Part shown: positions 27,701-37,221 of the stretch, piece by piece | How positions within the stretch are numbered: position 1 is the first letter of the stretch | Layout of the letters: the number at the start of each line of letters is the position of its first letter | Source: Rubrivivax sp. | GTDB lineage: Bacteria > Pseudomonadota > Gammaproteobacteria > Burkholderiales > Burkholderiaceae_C | Reading direction: 5' to 3' | DNA: 48,165 bases | NCBI GenBank assembly: GCA_026785885.1 | Contig: JAJAZC010000128.1 | Location: 1-48,165 of the forward strand | Notes under the pieces: generated by a model | Told to the model about the DNA's origin: nothing | The model's database searches: none | What the model saw: the letters and a program-made list of their open reading frames with translations, nothing else | Made by a program: the position numbers and the translations under genes

Positions 27701-28863
27701 TGGCGCTAGCGGCGAAAGACTTTGCTTTGATCAACCCGAACACGGGCGCAGCGCCCATCTTTCGAACGCAGCGTGACGCCGACATCACCATGCGCATGTA
27801 CGGGACGCACCCAATACTGATCAGGCACGGGGGCGTCTCGCAGTCGCGTGGTCAGCTGCCAGATGCGAAGACGTGGCCGGTTCAATACGCCCGAATGTTC
27901 GACATGACAAACGACTCAAGCCTTTTCAAGGTGAGCCGTGAGCTATCGGCGCTGGGCTTCGAACCCGCGCCACTGGGACGCTGGCGCAAAGAGGCACATG
28001 AAGCGCTTGCCCTGTACGAAGGCAAGATGGTGCAGATGTACGACCACCGTGCGGCCGACGTGGTCGTAAATCCTGCCAACCTGAAACGCGCTGCGCAGCA
28101 GGAGTCTGTGCATTCAGCTGAAAAGCAATCACCGGACCGGTACCCAAAACCGCAGTACTGGATCCTGCGAGACAAGATCCCTAAGGCCATCGCATTGGAC
28201 TATTGCCTGGCGTACAAGTCGGTCACCTCGCCCAGCAATGTGCGGACCATGATTGCGGCGGTCTTGCCTGCGTGTGGCACCGGCAACAGCATGGCAATGC
28301 TGTTGCCGGCCGTTGGTGGTGAGGCCGCTTACCCACGGTCCCTTGCGCTGCTGCTCGCGAACATGAACGCGATGGCCTATGACTTTGCTCTGCGTCAGAA
28401 GGTGCAAGGTCAAAACCTCAACTGGTTCATCGTTGAGCAAAGTTGTGTCGTCGCTGCAAACCGCTTCGACGACCCGTTGCCTCCAGCCTTTACACAGCAC
28501 CTGCGCGAAGTCGGCCTGATGAACGGTCATCACCCCACACCCTCCATCGCCGACTTCGTGCTGCCGCAGGTGCTGGCGCTCAGCTACTCCGCTCACGACC
28601 TGGCGCCGTTTGCGCGCGATTTGGGCTACGTCGACGACAGTGGTGTTGTGCTGCCGCCGATTCGCTGGGACGAGGAAGAGCGCCGCGGCCGACTGTCGGC
28701 GCTGGACGCGCTGTTCTTTTGGCTCTACGGCCTCGGCCTGGACGACGCGGCCTACGTCATGAACACCTTTCCCATCGTGCGTCAGCAGGACGAAACCGCT
28801 GTCGGCCGTTATCGCACTGGCGACGACGTGCTGGCGCTGCGGGCGTTGCTGCCGCAAAGTTGA
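24766..28863 (+). CDS. Single-chain restriction/modification-type protein: PD-(D/E)XK domain + Eco57I-like N6-adenine methyltransferase
   Basis: Predicted DNA-modifying defence protein of 1365 residues. N-terminal nuclease-like motif: Asp40 in EDVPDILLF and Glu71-x-Lys73 in LLEVKRW. Helical middle region includes [26 protein letters not shown]-binding motif [12 protein letters not shown] is at about 494-504, the [14 protein letters not shown] motif follows, and the catalytic NPPW is at 800-803. The C-terminal third should read the target sequence. No helicase motifs and no separate specificity or restriction gene are nearby, so it looks self-contained (type IIG-like). ATG 24766 overlaps the short ORF upstream; the frame is open to 24676 without homology. 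The stop lies 11 bases before metX. Around 27720-28450 the sequence is visibly less G/C-rich than its surroundings. Confidence 0.85.
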   Translation: MNEAQTEQLVIERVLLELGWGGDYLPQVNLSGKRREDVPDILLFADAAAMQRAQDEKHDDRRYRHGLALLEVKRWLRPLDRGTLDEPLDPGAPSSQMLRYLSRADLASDRAVKWGVLTNGGVWRLYWQDARSRAEEFLELDLAGFLDVSGVQAELDDIEPAHGLKLFFLLFNRAAFLTQAWDSDARSFHAYARAEARAYEEKVSADLGRRVFDDIFPTLAQALARGDLEAKKEPVGYGSGTRQRYTREYLDEVREATLILLYRLLFLFYAEDRRLLPVGDERYRAYSVRALRERVRDDIDAGKALSSKRTNIWRDLQGAFWLIDEGDDTIGIPAYNGGLFNRGRSLLLERTRVPDAVLAPIIDALSRRTEDLLRGWINYRDLSVSHLGSIYERLLEYQLQHEVKPADLHYSPEVDRVLAVPASFARKVSGSYYTHDDLVQLILRESVGLLVAERVATFDKQVDAWKRKGSLNPPEWDRLDAADPASTILELKVCDPAMGSGHFLMALVDFLADRVLEAATAAQQRVAEQPWAAHLVERGRPWESPLLARLAAVRQAIKAQAKEHGWAVADAQLDDRHIVRRMVLKKCVFGVDKNAMAVELAKTALWLHTFTVGAPLSFLDHHLKHGDSLHGERLPAVQQQMGALGLLFQQAELQRLELAASNLQQVADFTDVDIAEAQLSQRLAEEAQEQVAPIHELLDFWRAMRWLAPGWPVDKAAKLRKLGDEALRSALQPLLDPTRNLVATLAAGTVEGDGADVEVARALLKQVQALAVEESFFHWWTAFPTAFAGKDPGFDAVIGNPPWDRIKLQEVEWFAERAHDIAAQPRAADRKALIAAMQKKNAPLADEYARASVRAEANARVLANSGDYPLLGGGDANLYSLFVERAQALTKPQGVIALLTPSGIAADKGASVFFRGIATTRRLGALFDFENRKVFFPDVDTRFKFCTLVFGGPSRTFERTRCAFFLRSVAELEQGQRTLALAAKDFALINPNTGAAPIFRTQRDADITMRMYGTHPILIRHGGVSQSRGQLPDAKTWPVQYARMFDMTNDSSLFKVSRELSALGFEPAPLGRWRKEAHEALALYEGKMVQMYDHRAADVVVNPANLKRAAQQESVHSAEKQSPDRYPKPQYWILRDKIPKAIALDYCLAYKSVTSPSNVRTMIAAVLPACGTGNSMAMLLPAVGGEAAYPRSLALLLANMNAMAYDFALRQKVQGQNLNWFIVEQSCVVAANRFDDPLPPAFTQHLREVGLMNGHHPTPSIADFVLPQVLALSYSAHDLAPFARDLGYVDDSGVVLPPIRWDEEERRGRLSALDALFFWLYGLGLDDAAYVMNTFPIVRQQDETAVGRYRTGDDVLALRALLPQS

Positions 28864-28874
28864 AAACCGAAGCA

Positions 28875-30011
28875 ATGGGCTCCGTCGGTCTTGTCACGCC
28901 ACAGCAAATGCATTTCAGCGCGTCGCTGCCGCTGAAGAGCGGCGCGCGCTTAAGCGCCTACACGCTGAGTTATGAGACCTACGGCACGCTCAACGCGGAT
29001 CGCAGCAACGCCGTGCTGGTGTGCCACGCACTCAATGCCAGCCACCATGTTGCGGGCACGCATGCCGACGGCAGCGTCGGCTGGTGGGACAACCTGGTCG
29101 GCCCCGGCAAAGCGCTGGACACGCGGCGCTTTTTCGTCATCGGCGTCAACAACCCGGGCTCGTGTTTCGGCTCCACCGGGCCGATGCACACCGACCCTGC
29201 CAGCGGCCGGATTTACGGCGCCGGCTTTCCGGTCATGACGGTGGAGGACTGGGTCGACGCGCAGTCGCGGCTGGTGCAGCAACTGGGCATAACGCAACTC
29301 GCCGCCGTGATCGGTGGCAGCCTGGGCGGCATGCAGGCGCTGGCCTGGGCGCTGCGCCACCCGGCGCGGGTGCGCCACTGCATCGCGGTGGCCACCGCAC
29401 CCAACCTGAGCGCGCAGAACATCGCCTTCAACGAGGTGGCGCGGCGCGCCATCGTCACCGACCCCGATTTCCACGGCGGCAACTTCTACGCCCACGGCGT
29501 GGTGCCGCAGCGTGGCTTGAGCGTGGCCCGCATGCTCGGCCACATCACCTACTTGAGCGACGACGCGATGGAAGCCAAGTTCGGCCGCGCGCTGAAGAAC
29601 GGCTGCTTGAGCTACAGCACGCAGGACATCGAGTTCCAGATCGAAAGCTACCTGCGCCACCAGGGCGACAAGTTCAGCCACAGCTTCGACGCCAACACCT
29701 ATCTCCTGATCACGCGCGCGCTGGATTACTTCGACCCCGCGCTGGCGCACGCCGGTGATCTGGCGCAGGCCTTTGCGGTGGCGCGCGCGCAGCGTTTTCT
29801 GATCGTCAGCTTCACGACCGACTGGCGCTTTGCGCCGTCGCGCAGCCGCGAGATCGTCAAGGCGCTGGTCGATAATCGCATCGCGGTGAGCTATGCCGAG
29901 ATCGACGCGCCGCACGGCCACGATGCCTTCTTGCTGGACGACGCGCGTTACCACGCGGTGCTGCGCGCTTACTTCGAGCGCGTGGCCTCAGAGGCCGAGG
30001 TGCCCCGGTGA
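28875..30011 (+). CDS. metX: Homoserine O-acyltransferase MetX
   Basis: First committed step of methionine synthesis, acylating homoserine. The 378-residue alpha/beta hydrolase has the nucleophile elbow [10 protein letters not shown], the Asp of [13 protein letters not shown] and the His of [12 protein letters not shown]. It opens with [34 protein letters not shown], the usual MetX start region (longer than quoted elsewhere; key residues C-H-A-L). Acetyl- versus succinyl-CoA use cannot be decided by eye; many proteobacterial MetX proteins use succinyl-CoA. The start is only 11 bases after the methyltransferase stop, and metW follows with a 4-base GTGA overlap. Confidence 0.95.
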   Translation: MGSVGLVTPQQMHFSASLPLKSGARLSAYTLSYETYGTLNADRSNAVLVCHALNASHHVAGTHADGSVGWWDNLVGPGKALDTRRFFVIGVNNPGSCFGSTGPMHTDPASGRIYGAGFPVMTVEDWVDAQSRLVQQLGITQLAAVIGGSLGGMQALAWALRHPARVRHCIAVATAPNLSAQNIAFNEVARRAIVTDPDFHGGNFYAHGVVPQRGLSVARMLGHITYLSDDAMEAKFGRALKNGCLSYSTQDIEFQIESYLRHQGDKFSHSFDANTYLLITRALDYFDPALAHAGDLAQAFAVARAQRFLIVSFTTDWRFAPSRSREIVKALVDNRIAVSYAEIDAPHGHDAFLLDDARYHAVLRAYFERVASEAEVPR

Positions 30012-30592
30012 GCGAGCGCAAAGACCTGGAGCTGATTGCGGAACTCGTGCCCGCCGGCAGCCGCGTGCTCGACCTCGGCTGCGGTAACGGCGAATTGCTG
30101 GCCTGGCTGCAGCAGCACAAGGGCTGCAGCGGCTACGGCATCGAGATCGCCGACAGCAACGTGCAGGGCTCGGTGCAGCACGGCATCAACGTCATCCAGC
30201 TCAACCTCGAAGAAGGACTGGCGCTGTTCGACGACCGCAGCTTCGACGTCGTGCTGCAGATCGGCACGCTGCAGCACCTGCGCAACACCGAAAGCATGCT
30301 CAAAGAGACGGCGCGTGTGGGCCGCATCGGCATCGTCGCGTTTCCGAACTTCGCGCACTGGCCCAACCGGCTGCATGTGCTGACCGGCCTCATGCCGGTG
30401 ACGCGCGCCTTGCCTTACCAGTGGTACGACACGCCCAACATCCGCGTTAGCACCTTTGCCGATTTTGAAGTGCTGGCCGGCAAGTGCGGCCTGGCCGTGA
30501 CGGACCGCTTCGGGCTGCAGCGCGGGCGCGTGGTGCGGCGCTGGCCCAACCTGCGCGCCAGCATGGCGGTGTTCAAATTTGAGCAGCGCTGA
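30008..30592 (+). CDS. metW: Methionine biosynthesis protein MetW
   Basis: Partner protein of MetX; where tested in proteobacteria it is needed for full MetX activity. The 194-residue protein has a class I methyltransferase-like fold, with [15 protein letters not shown] as the SAM-type glycine-rich motif and [17 protein letters not shown]. The remainder, with [14 protein letters not shown] and [12 protein letters not shown], is characteristic of MetW. GTG start overlaps the metX stop. It is convergent with the histidine kinase 40 bases away. Confidence 0.95.
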   Translation: MSERKDLELIAELVPAGSRVLDLGCGNGELLAWLQQHKGCSGYGIEIADSNVQGSVQHGINVIQLNLEEGLALFDDRSFDVVLQIGTLQHLRNTESMLKETARVGRIGIVAFPNFAHWPNRLHVLTGLMPVTRALPYQWYDTPNIRVSTFADFEVLAGKCGLAVTDRFGLQRGRVVRRWPNLRASMAVFKFEQR

Positions 30593-30632
30593 AGCCGTGC
30601 GCTTGGTGCACGTGCAAGCGGCAAAGAACGGT

Positions 30633-32615
30633 TTAACCGCCTGCCGGCAACTGCACCGTGAAGCAAGCCCCTTGGCCGGGCTGGCTTTGCACGGTGATGC
30701 GCCCGCCCATGGCTTCCAGCAGCTGCCGCGTCAGCGCCAAGCCGAGGCCGCTGCCGGCCACCGGGCCGCGCTCGGCGCCCAGCCGCTCGAAGGGGTTGAA
30801 AAGGCGCAGCTGCTGTTCTTCACTGAGGCCGGGGCCGTCGTCTGCAACCTGCAGCAGCACCACGGCACCGGCGGCGATGTTTGCATCCGTGTCGGTGTCG
30901 GCATCTGCGCGTGCCTTCTGACGTTGCGCGCTGACCCGCACGCCGCCGCCCGGTCGGTTGTATTTGATGGCGTTGGACAGCAGGTTGATCAGCACCTGGC
31001 GCAGCCGCCGCGGGTCGGCGCGCACGCTGTACGCGGGTGCGTCATCGGCGCCATCGCTGGCACCGGCAACGCCACCGACGCTGCTGGACAGCACCACGCC
31101 GCGCGCCTGCGCAACCACGCTCAGCATGGTCCAGGCTTCATCAACAGCCGCGCCCAGCGGCACCGTCTGCAGCGCCAGCGGCAGGCGGCCGGTCTGCACG
31201 CTGCTCAAGTCCAGGATGTCGTCCATCAACGCCAGCAGGTGGCGGCCGCTGGTCAGCACATGGCTGACCCAGTCCTGGCGCTGCTGTGCCTGCGGCTCCA
31301 GAGCCAACAGTTGCGCAAAGCCGAGGATGGCGTTGAGCGGCGTGCGCAATTCGTGGCTCACGCGCGAGAGGAACTGCGACTTCGCCAGATCGGCCGCGGC
31401 GGCGCGGTCACGCTCGTGGCGCAGCGCCTCGGCCTGGCGTTCAGCCGTGACGTCGGTGTGCGTGCCGACCATGCGCAGCGGCGAGCCGTCGGCGCTGCGG
31501 CTGATGACGATGCCGCGCGAGAGGATCCACTTCCAGCGCCCATCGGCACAGCGCACGCGGTGCTCGCTGTCGTAGCTGGGCGTGCGGCCGGTCAGGTGCG
31601 CGTTGCGCTGTGCAAGCACGCGCGGCAGATCGTCGGGGTGGACCAGCGCGTCGAGGGCCTGCGGGCTGTCGGGCAATTTATCCGGGCCCCAGCCGTAGAG
31701 TGATCGGCAGGGCGCGCTCAGCGTCTGCACGTCGTCCTGCACCTGCCAGTCCCAGACACCGTCGCCGCTGCTCTCCAGCGCCCGTTTCCACAGCTCGCCG
31801 TTGGCCAGCAGCGCAGCTTCGGTGCGTTTGGCTGCGGTGACGTCCAGCAGCAGGCCCACGCGCACGCGCTCGCCGTTTTCGTCGGCAGCCGGTGTGCTCA
31901 GCACCTGCACCCACTTCTCGGTGCCGTCGTCCAGGCAGATGCGGTGCTCGCCGGCCAGCGGGGCGTTGTCGGCAATCGCCGCTTCGGTTTGTGCAAAGGT
32001 GCGCTCGGCATCGCCCGCGTGGCGGTGGCGCGTCAGCGCGTCTTTGTCGGTCAAGGCGTCCTGCGGGCTGATGCCGTAGAGCGCGCGTACGCCCTCGCTC
32101 ATGAAGGTGTAGTGGCGGCTGCCCTCGGCGCCGTAGCTGGCGCGAAAGACCGCACCGGGAATCAGCGCCACCAGCTGCTGCAGCTGGGCCTGGCTGTGTT
32201 GCAGCCGCTGGCGCTCCCGCACCCGCGCGGTGATGTCCTCGAGCGTGCCTTCGTAGTAGCGCACCGTGCCGTCGGGCGCCCGCACCACGTGGGCGTTTTC
32301 GCTGACCCAGATGCGTTCGCCGGTGGCCACGCGCCGTGCTTCGTACTCCGCCGCGGTGATCCGGCCATCACGCTCCGGCTGGCACAGCAACGCGTGCCGC
32401 TGCGCAGCATCGACGGTCCAGCTGGCGGCACTGTCGGTCAGCGCGGCCTGCAGTTCGACCACCGTGCCGAAGCCGTGCAAGCGCGCCAATGCCGGGTTGG
32501 CAGCCAGCAGCGTGCCGCCGGGTGTCGAGCGAAAAGCGCCCACCGGCAAAAAATCAAACAGCGACAGGAAGTCATCGCCGGTCGCACCGGTCACCCCGGA
32601 TATCGGCAGGGTCAC
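30633..32615 (-). CDS. Soluble multi-PAS sensor histidine kinase
   Basis: Orphan sensor kinase of 660 residues with no transmembrane segment. Three PAS/PAC units lie at about 15-130, 145-270 and 285-400, the last with the PAC-type GRWKWILSRG and RMVGTHTDVTAERQ. The phosphoacceptor is His421 in SRVSHELRTPLNAILGF. The ATPase has the N-box LINLLSNAIKYNRPGG, G1 DDGPGLSEE and G2 GSGLGLALT. An Asp/Thr/Ala repeat (about ARADADTDTDANIAAG) is inserted between N-box and G1. Start is GTG 32615, six bases after the peptidase stop; TTG 32624 overlapping that stop as TTGA is an alternative. No response regulator is adjacent. Confidence 0.88.
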   Translation of the reverse strand: MTLPISGVTGATGDDFLSLFDFLPVGAFRSTPGGTLLAANPALARLHGFGTVVELQAALTDSAASWTVDAAQRHALLCQPERDGRITAAEYEARRVATGERIWVSENAHVVRAPDGTVRYYEGTLEDITARVRERQRLQHSQAQLQQLVALIPGAVFRASYGAEGSRHYTFMSEGVRALYGISPQDALTDKDALTRHRHAGDAERTFAQTEAAIADNAPLAGEHRICLDDGTEKWVQVLSTPAADENGERVRVGLLLDVTAAKRTEAALLANGELWKRALESSGDGVWDWQVQDDVQTLSAPCRSLYGWGPDKLPDSPQALDALVHPDDLPRVLAQRNAHLTGRTPSYDSEHRVRCADGRWKWILSRGIVISRSADGSPLRMVGTHTDVTAERQAEALRHERDRAAAADLAKSQFLSRVSHELRTPLNAILGFAQLLALEPQAQQRQDWVSHVLTSGRHLLALMDDILDLSSVQTGRLPLALQTVPLGAAVDEAWTMLSVVAQARGVVLSSSVGGVAGASDGADDAPAYSVRADPRRLRQVLINLLSNAIKYNRPGGGVRVSAQRQKARADADTDTDANIAAGAVVLLQVADDGPGLSEEQQLRLFNPFERLGAERGPVAGSGLGLALTRQLLEAMGGRITVQSQPGQGACFTVQLPAGG

Positions 32616-32620
32616 CGCGA

Positions 32621-34318
32621 TCAATCCAGCGTCACTTCGGTGCGCACCGCGCCGGCGCGGTCGGCCACGGCGCTGAGCGCGATGGCCGTGCCGCGGGCGC
32701 CGCGCACCACCCATTCGGCCACCGCGCGGTCGGCGGTGATTTCGCGCGCCGGCAAAGAAGCCTGCAGCGACGACTTGGGCGCATGGCCCTCCAGGTGCGT
32801 ACCTTCGATTCGCTCTTTGCCGCTGGCCAGCGTGCAGCCTGGCGGCAGGTGGATCTGGAACACGGTGCCGCGCACGGTCTTGCGCTCGCATGCGCGCTGC
32901 GTCACGTAGGACGGCAGGTAACCGCTGTTGGCCACCGCAAAGCGCACACGCCACGTATCCGGCCCGAGCGCGCGCACCTCGGCACGCAGCACCTCCAGCT
33001 TGGGCAGGCACAAGGCCAGCTCCATCAGCCACGGCGGGAAGCGCGCGGCCTCGCGTTCGCGCAGTGCCGGCGGCGGGTTGCGCCAGTAGTTCATACGGTC
33101 CCAGCCGCCGAACTCCACCATCCCGAGCTGCGGGTGGCGGTACGGGTACCAGTCGACATGCGCCTGGCCGCCGCACTGCTCGTCGCTCCATTTCAGCAGC
33201 TTCAGATCGTCTTCCACCGGGTGCTCGCGGTACCAGTCGATCCACTTGTAGCCGGTGATGCCGGCTTCATTGTTGGGCGACCAGATCTCCACGGTCCAGA
33301 ACAGCGCACCCAGGTGCTCGTAGAGCCAGTCCTGCGTGCCGGTGATGACCTGCTTGGGGTGGTACTTGAACTCGTGCCAGATGCTGATGGCCGGGTAACC
33401 GGTGAGCTGCGCGCCGCGCTCGGACAGGCGCTTGATCATCCACAGGTCCTCCGGCGTCATGTCGTCGTCGCTGTGCGTGCTCATCGGCCGCAGGATCACG
33501 CCGCTGTGGGTGTGAAAGCTGACGGCGGCGCCGATGTTGGGGTGCTGCGTCACGAAGTCGACCATCGCCCGCACCTCGGGCTCGCTGGTCGGGTAGGGGC
33601 CGGCGCCGACCTGCTCGAATTCCTGGCGCCACTGCGTCGGGAAGTTGCGGTTGAGATCCAAGCCCTCGCGGTCGGCGTTGACGCTGATCTTGATGCCGTC
33701 GAAGTTCTTCAGCGTGCCTTCCGGAACGATGCGGTAGTAGCTGCCGCCGAATTCGCCCGGCTCGCGCGGCACCATCAGCCGCGGCTCGGTGGCGTGTTTC
33801 TTGTAGGGCCCGTGCGGATCAGGGATGCGCATGCTGAGCATGCGGCCATCGCCGTCGACGTCTTCGATCGTCAGGCCCTCGGCCGCCTCTTCGTCGAAGG
33901 GATAGGGCCGCGTCGACGAGCGGATGTGCCGCGGCCGGTCAGCGAGCGCGAGTTCAGCACCGTCGGGGTTGAGCCGCGGCACCAGGTACACCACGCGCGT
34001 GTCCAGCAGCTGCCGCGCCTGCGCATCGCCGCTGTCGTAACCGCTGACGAGCTGGTGCAACCAGTACAGGCACGCGGTGCAGGCTGTCAGCTCGGCTGCG
34101 TGGATGTTGCCGTCGGCCCAGAACGCCGGCTTGTCGGTGTCGGCGCCGGTGGCGGTGTTGGTCAGGACCACCAGCCAGATGTCGCGGCCTTCGTGGCTTT
34201 TGCCGATGCTGCGCAACTGCACCAGCCGCGGCACCGCAGCGGCGTAGTCCTGCAGCAAGCGGGTCAGTTCAGGGTGGCGGTAGAAGAGGTCGAAGCGCGG
34301 GACGGGAATGGCGGGCAT
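32621..34318 (-). CDS. M14-family zinc carboxypeptidase
   Basis: Zinc peptidase removing C-terminal residues or processing peptidoglycan-type peptides; the substrate is unknown. In the 565-residue protein the zinc ligands are His73 and Glu76 (GNIHAAE) and His269 (AVSFHTHSG), with DLNRNFP for substrate binding and the catalytic Glu in FWTVEIWSP. The domain occupies roughly residues 1-400; a C-terminal beta-rich region (about 440-565) may bind substrate. No signal peptide is visible, so it is probably cytoplasmic. ATG 34318 starts at MPAIPVPRFDLFY, the family start. Confidence 0.87.
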   Translation of the reverse strand: MPAIPVPRFDLFYRHPELTRLLQDYAAAVPRLVQLRSIGKSHEGRDIWLVVLTNTATGADTDKPAFWADGNIHAAELTACTACLYWLHQLVSGYDSGDAQARQLLDTRVVYLVPRLNPDGAELALADRPRHIRSSTRPYPFDEEAAEGLTIEDVDGDGRMLSMRIPDPHGPYKKHATEPRLMVPREPGEFGGSYYRIVPEGTLKNFDGIKISVNADREGLDLNRNFPTQWRQEFEQVGAGPYPTSEPEVRAMVDFVTQHPNIGAAVSFHTHSGVILRPMSTHSDDDMTPEDLWMIKRLSERGAQLTGYPAISIWHEFKYHPKQVITGTQDWLYEHLGALFWTVEIWSPNNEAGITGYKWIDWYREHPVEDDLKLLKWSDEQCGGQAHVDWYPYRHPQLGMVEFGGWDRMNYWRNPPPALREREAARFPPWLMELALCLPKLEVLRAEVRALGPDTWRVRFAVANSGYLPSYVTQRACERKTVRGTVFQIHLPPGCTLASGKERIEGTHLEGHAPKSSLQASLPAREITADRAVAEWVVRGARGTAIALSAVADRAGAVRTEVTLD

Positions 34319-34355
34319 GGGATGTCGATCAGCGGCTTGGACAGTGCGGGCAATG

Positions 34356-35138
34356 CTATCCGCGCACCCAGCTGCAAGGCCCGGCCGCGACGGTGCGGCC
34401 GCCGAGCAGCACGCGCATCTCACCCGGCTGCATGGCCTGCCAGCGTTCACCCTGCGTCAACGGTGTGGTGGCGACGATGGCCACACGGTCCTGCGGCGTG
34501 GTGTGGGCCGCGAAGTCGACGCTGAGGTCCTCATCGGCCAAGGTCGCAGCGCCAAAAGGATGAGCGCGCTCCAGCACATGCAGCTGCGTCGAGCAATGCG
34601 CCCACAGCGCCTGCCCGTTGCTCAAGAGCAGGTTGAAGCTGCCGTGGCGCGCCGGCAGCGGCAGCAGCTCGCGCAGCGTGCAGCTCAGCTCGTCGATGCT
34701 GGGCACACCGGCGTGGGCCTTGGCCAGCTCCTGCATCAGCCAGCAGAAGGCATGTTCACTGTCGGTGCCGCCCACCGGGCGAAAGGCGCCGTGCAGCGGC
34801 GGCATGAATCCTTTGAGATCGCCGTTGTGCGCAAAGACCCAGTAGCGACCCCACAGCTCGCGCACGAAGGGGTGGGTGTTCTCCAGCGCCACGCGGCCCT
34901 GCGTGGCTTTGCGGATGTGCGCCACGACGTTGTCGCTCTTGATCGGGTAGCGCTTGACCAGCTCGGCCACCGGGCTGGTGCGCGCGCCGTGGTGATCGAT
35001 GAAGTGGCGCAGGCCGCGGTCTTCGAAAAAGGCGATGCCGAAGCCGTCCCGGTGTTCGTCGGCGCGGGTGGCCAGGCCGGCAAAGCTGAACATCACGTCG
35101 GTCGGGACGTTGGCGTTCATGCCCAGCAGCTGGCACAC
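34356..35138 (-). CDS. Class II glutamine amidotransferase (YafJ-type)
   Basis: Stand-alone Ntn-type glutamine amidotransferase of 260 residues. The GTG start is followed immediately by Cys2 (MCQLLGMNANVP), the N-terminal nucleophile after Met removal. Other family motifs are DGFGIAFFED, VVAHIRKATQG, NTHPF, VFAHNGDL and GGTDSEHAF. The acceptor of the released ammonia is unknown, as for most YafJ proteins. It lies 11 bases after the cyclophilin gene and 37 before the carboxypeptidase. Confidence 0.9.
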   Translation of the reverse strand: MCQLLGMNANVPTDVMFSFAGLATRADEHRDGFGIAFFEDRGLRHFIDHHGARTSPVAELVKRYPIKSDNVVAHIRKATQGRVALENTHPFVRELWGRYWVFAHNGDLKGFMPPLHGAFRPVGGTDSEHAFCWLMQELAKAHAGVPSIDELSCTLRELLPLPARHGSFNLLLSNGQALWAHCSTQLHVLERAHPFGAATLADEDLSVDFAAHTTPQDRVAIVATTPLTQGERWQAMQPGEMRVLLGGRTVAAGPCSWVRG

Positions 35139-35149
35139 CGCGCGCGCCT

Positions 35150-35884
35150 TCAGCGGGTCTGCACCGCCGACATCAGGATCACGTTGGGGTCAGGGACACA
35201 TTCGCCGTCGAAGACCAACTGAGACCAGAAGGTGCAGCGCGCGGCAGTGATGGCGGTGATCACGTCGGCACCCGCGGTGATGTTGCCGAACACCGCGTAA
35301 CCACGGCTGGCGCCCTGGCGGTCCAACCGGCTGCCGTTGTTGGCCAGGTTGATGAAGAACTGCGAGGTGGCCGAATTGGGCTGGTCGGTGCGCGCCATGG
35401 CGATGCTCAAGCGCACGTTGGACAGGCCGTTGCTGTCCTCCAGCGCGATCGGTTGGCCGGTGATCTTGGGCAGCGGCGGCGTGCCGCCAATGGCCAGCGG
35501 CGCCGCGTACGCGCCGCCCTGCAGCACGAAGCCGGGCGAGTGCCGGTGGATCACTGTGCAGTTGTAGAAGCCGTTGTTGACGTAGTTCAAAAAGTTCACC
35601 ACCGTCAGCGGCGACTGCGTGCGGTTGAGCGTCAGCACCACATCGCCGTTGACGCCCGAGCCGTTGGCAAAGCGCAGCGTGACCTGCGGGTCCTGCGCCC
35701 CGGGCGCCGGTGCGGGCAGCGGCGCCGAGGCCACACACACGGGTGCTGGCGGCGGCAACGGCAGGCCGGGGTTGCCGTTGTCGTCGCCACCGCCGCCGCA
35801 GGCGGCAATGGCTGCAGTGAAGAGCAAAAGCGCGACACGGCGGGTGTCGCAACGGCGGTTTGACTCTGCGGCGATTTGGGTCAT
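35150..35884 (-). CDS. Cyclophilin-type peptidyl-prolyl isomerase lipoprotein
   Basis: Proline isomerase exported and lipid-anchored. The 244-residue protein has a short signal ending AAIAACGGGG, with Cys as the likely lipidation site, a Gly/Asn then Pro-rich linker, and a cyclophilin domain containing FYNCTVIHRHSPGFVLQGG, with Arg, IAMAR, SATSQFFINLANN and GYAVFGNITAG. The catalytic Arg is kept in IHRHSPGF, which replaces the usual FHRVIPGF. Several cysteines (FYNCT, AARCTFW, GECVPD) may form disulphides. ATG 35884 is preferred over the open frame to 35917 because of AAGGAAG upstream. Confidence 0.88.
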   Translation of the reverse strand: MTQIAAESNRRCDTRRVALLLFTAAIAACGGGGDDNGNPGLPLPPPAPVCVASAPLPAPAPGAQDPQVTLRFANGSGVNGDVVLTLNRTQSPLTVVNFLNYVNNGFYNCTVIHRHSPGFVLQGGAYAAPLAIGGTPPLPKITGQPIALEDSNGLSNVRLSIAMARTDQPNSATSQFFINLANNGSRLDRQGASRGYAVFGNITAGADVITAITAARCTFWSQLVFDGECVPDPNVILMSAVQTR

Positions 35885-35913
35885 GGCGCTTGCCTTCCTT
35901 GTCGGTACTGAGC

Positions 35914-37149
35914 TCATTCGAACATTAACTTGGTGATCCCGCGCCAGGTGAATATCCGGCCCGGGTTCTGCGTTTCTTCCAGCATGCCCGACATACGCCG
36001 CAGGATGCGCGGGCTCTTGTTGGCGCGCCAGACAACGACGTCTGCAATCCAGGGCCGGTGGTTGACGTGGCTGGCGGTCTCGTACATGTCGAAGCGCGGC
36101 TTCAGTGCCGCCACCGTGGTCTCGTAGCGCTGGCGCACATCGGCATCGGCGGCGTCGCGTTGTTGCAGCAGCGCCTCGGCCGCCAGCAGGCCGGTTTCCA
36201 TCGCCTTGCCGATGCCTTCACCGGTGAAGGCGTAGGTGCTGCCGATGGCTTCGCCGGTGGCCAGCAGGCCGGGCCGCGACCAGCGCGCACCGAGCATCGA
36301 GCAGCGCAGCGGTGCGCCTTTGATCTCACCTTGCAGCGTGCCGCCGCGCATCAGCTCGGCCGCCGGCGCGTAGACCTCGCAGAACGCATCGAACATGCCG
36401 CGCAGGTTGACGTTGTGCATGCGGCCCTTGCCACCAGCACCTTGCACATGGCTGCCGGTGAGGCCGGCGCCGATGTTGAACACGCCACCCGGGGCCGGGA
36501 AGATCCAGCCGTAGCCGCCTGTGAGCCGCGGGTGCCAGACGATCTGCAGCTGCGTGATCACCGAGGCCAGCGCGTCGTGTTTGACGTAGCCGCGCAAAGC
36601 CACGCCGCTGGGCGTGTGGCGCTCGCACAGGCCGGCTGCGATGAGCGCCTGCGGCACCGCGCCGGTGGCCAGCACGATCCAGCGCGCGGTGACCTCGTGC
36701 GCCTGGCCGCCGACCTTGAAGCGCGCGCCGACCACGCGCTCATCGCCCTTGCCACCCTCCAGCAGCGGCGCCTCGAAGCGCCACGGCGTCACCAGCCTGG
36801 CGCCCGCCCGCTGCGCAGCGCGCACCAGCACATGATCGAGCTGCTTGCGCGGCAGCACCGACAACGTCCCGGGCACATCCACCGTGGCACCGCGCGGGCC
36901 GACGCAGCGCACATGCCGCACCGGCTTGGCCAGCGCGGCAACCTCGTCGTAGACGCCCAGGCGTTTCAGCGCGGCGTGGCTGTCGGGAATCAAGCCGTCG
37001 CCGCAGACCTTGTCGCGCGGGAAATCGTGTTGGTCGGCCAGCACCACCTGCAGCCCGGCCGCGGCCAGCTTCTGTGCACAGGAGCTGCCGGCGGGGCCGG
37101 CGCCGATGACGAGCACGTCGCAGGTGGAGGGCAGTGTGGAGTTGGCCAT
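35914..37149 (-). CDS. Geranylgeranyl reductase-family FAD-dependent oxidoreductase
   Basis: Flavoprotein of the geranylgeranyl reductase/PHBH superfamily, 411 residues. The FAD dinucleotide motif VLVIGAGPAGSSCAQKL is at the N-terminus, DFPRDKVCGDGLIPDS is the family signature, and GEAIGSTYAFTGEGIGKAMETG is the second FAD motif (long motif; key residues G-E-G-I-G). In bacteria such proteins reduce isoprenoid or hydroxylate aromatic substrates; nothing nearby identifies the substrate. It is within the long minus-strand run and lies 29 bases upstream of the cyclophilin gene. Confidence 0.87.
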   Translation of the reverse strand: MANSTLPSTCDVLVIGAGPAGSSCAQKLAAAGLQVVLADQHDFPRDKVCGDGLIPDSHAALKRLGVYDEVAALAKPVRHVRCVGPRGATVDVPGTLSVLPRKQLDHVLVRAAQRAGARLVTPWRFEAPLLEGGKGDERVVGARFKVGGQAHEVTARWIVLATGAVPQALIAAGLCERHTPSGVALRGYVKHDALASVITQLQIVWHPRLTGGYGWIFPAPGGVFNIGAGLTGSHVQGAGGKGRMHNVNLRGMFDAFCEVYAPAAELMRGGTLQGEIKGAPLRCSMLGARWSRPGLLATGEAIGSTYAFTGEGIGKAMETGLLAAEALLQQRDAADADVRQRYETTVAALKPRFDMYETASHVNHRPWIADVVVWRANKSPRILRRMSGMLEETQNPGRIFTWRGITKLMFE

Positions 37150-37221
37150 CAGACGGCGCGGATTCTAGGCAAGGCCCGCGCGCTCTTTTTCAGCGCTCTT
37201 TTCCAGCGCAAACCGCTGCAC

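Noticed and set aside
24630-28863. BREX (PglX) or DISARM assignment of the methyltransferase
   Set aside because: None of the partner genes of those systems is present, and the N-terminal nuclease-like motif and small ORF do not fit PglX as I know it.
28700-28875. SAM or SAH riboswitch upstream of metX
   Set aside because: The region is coding sequence of the methyltransferase up to 11 bases before metX, leaving no room for an aptamer; I see no matching structure.
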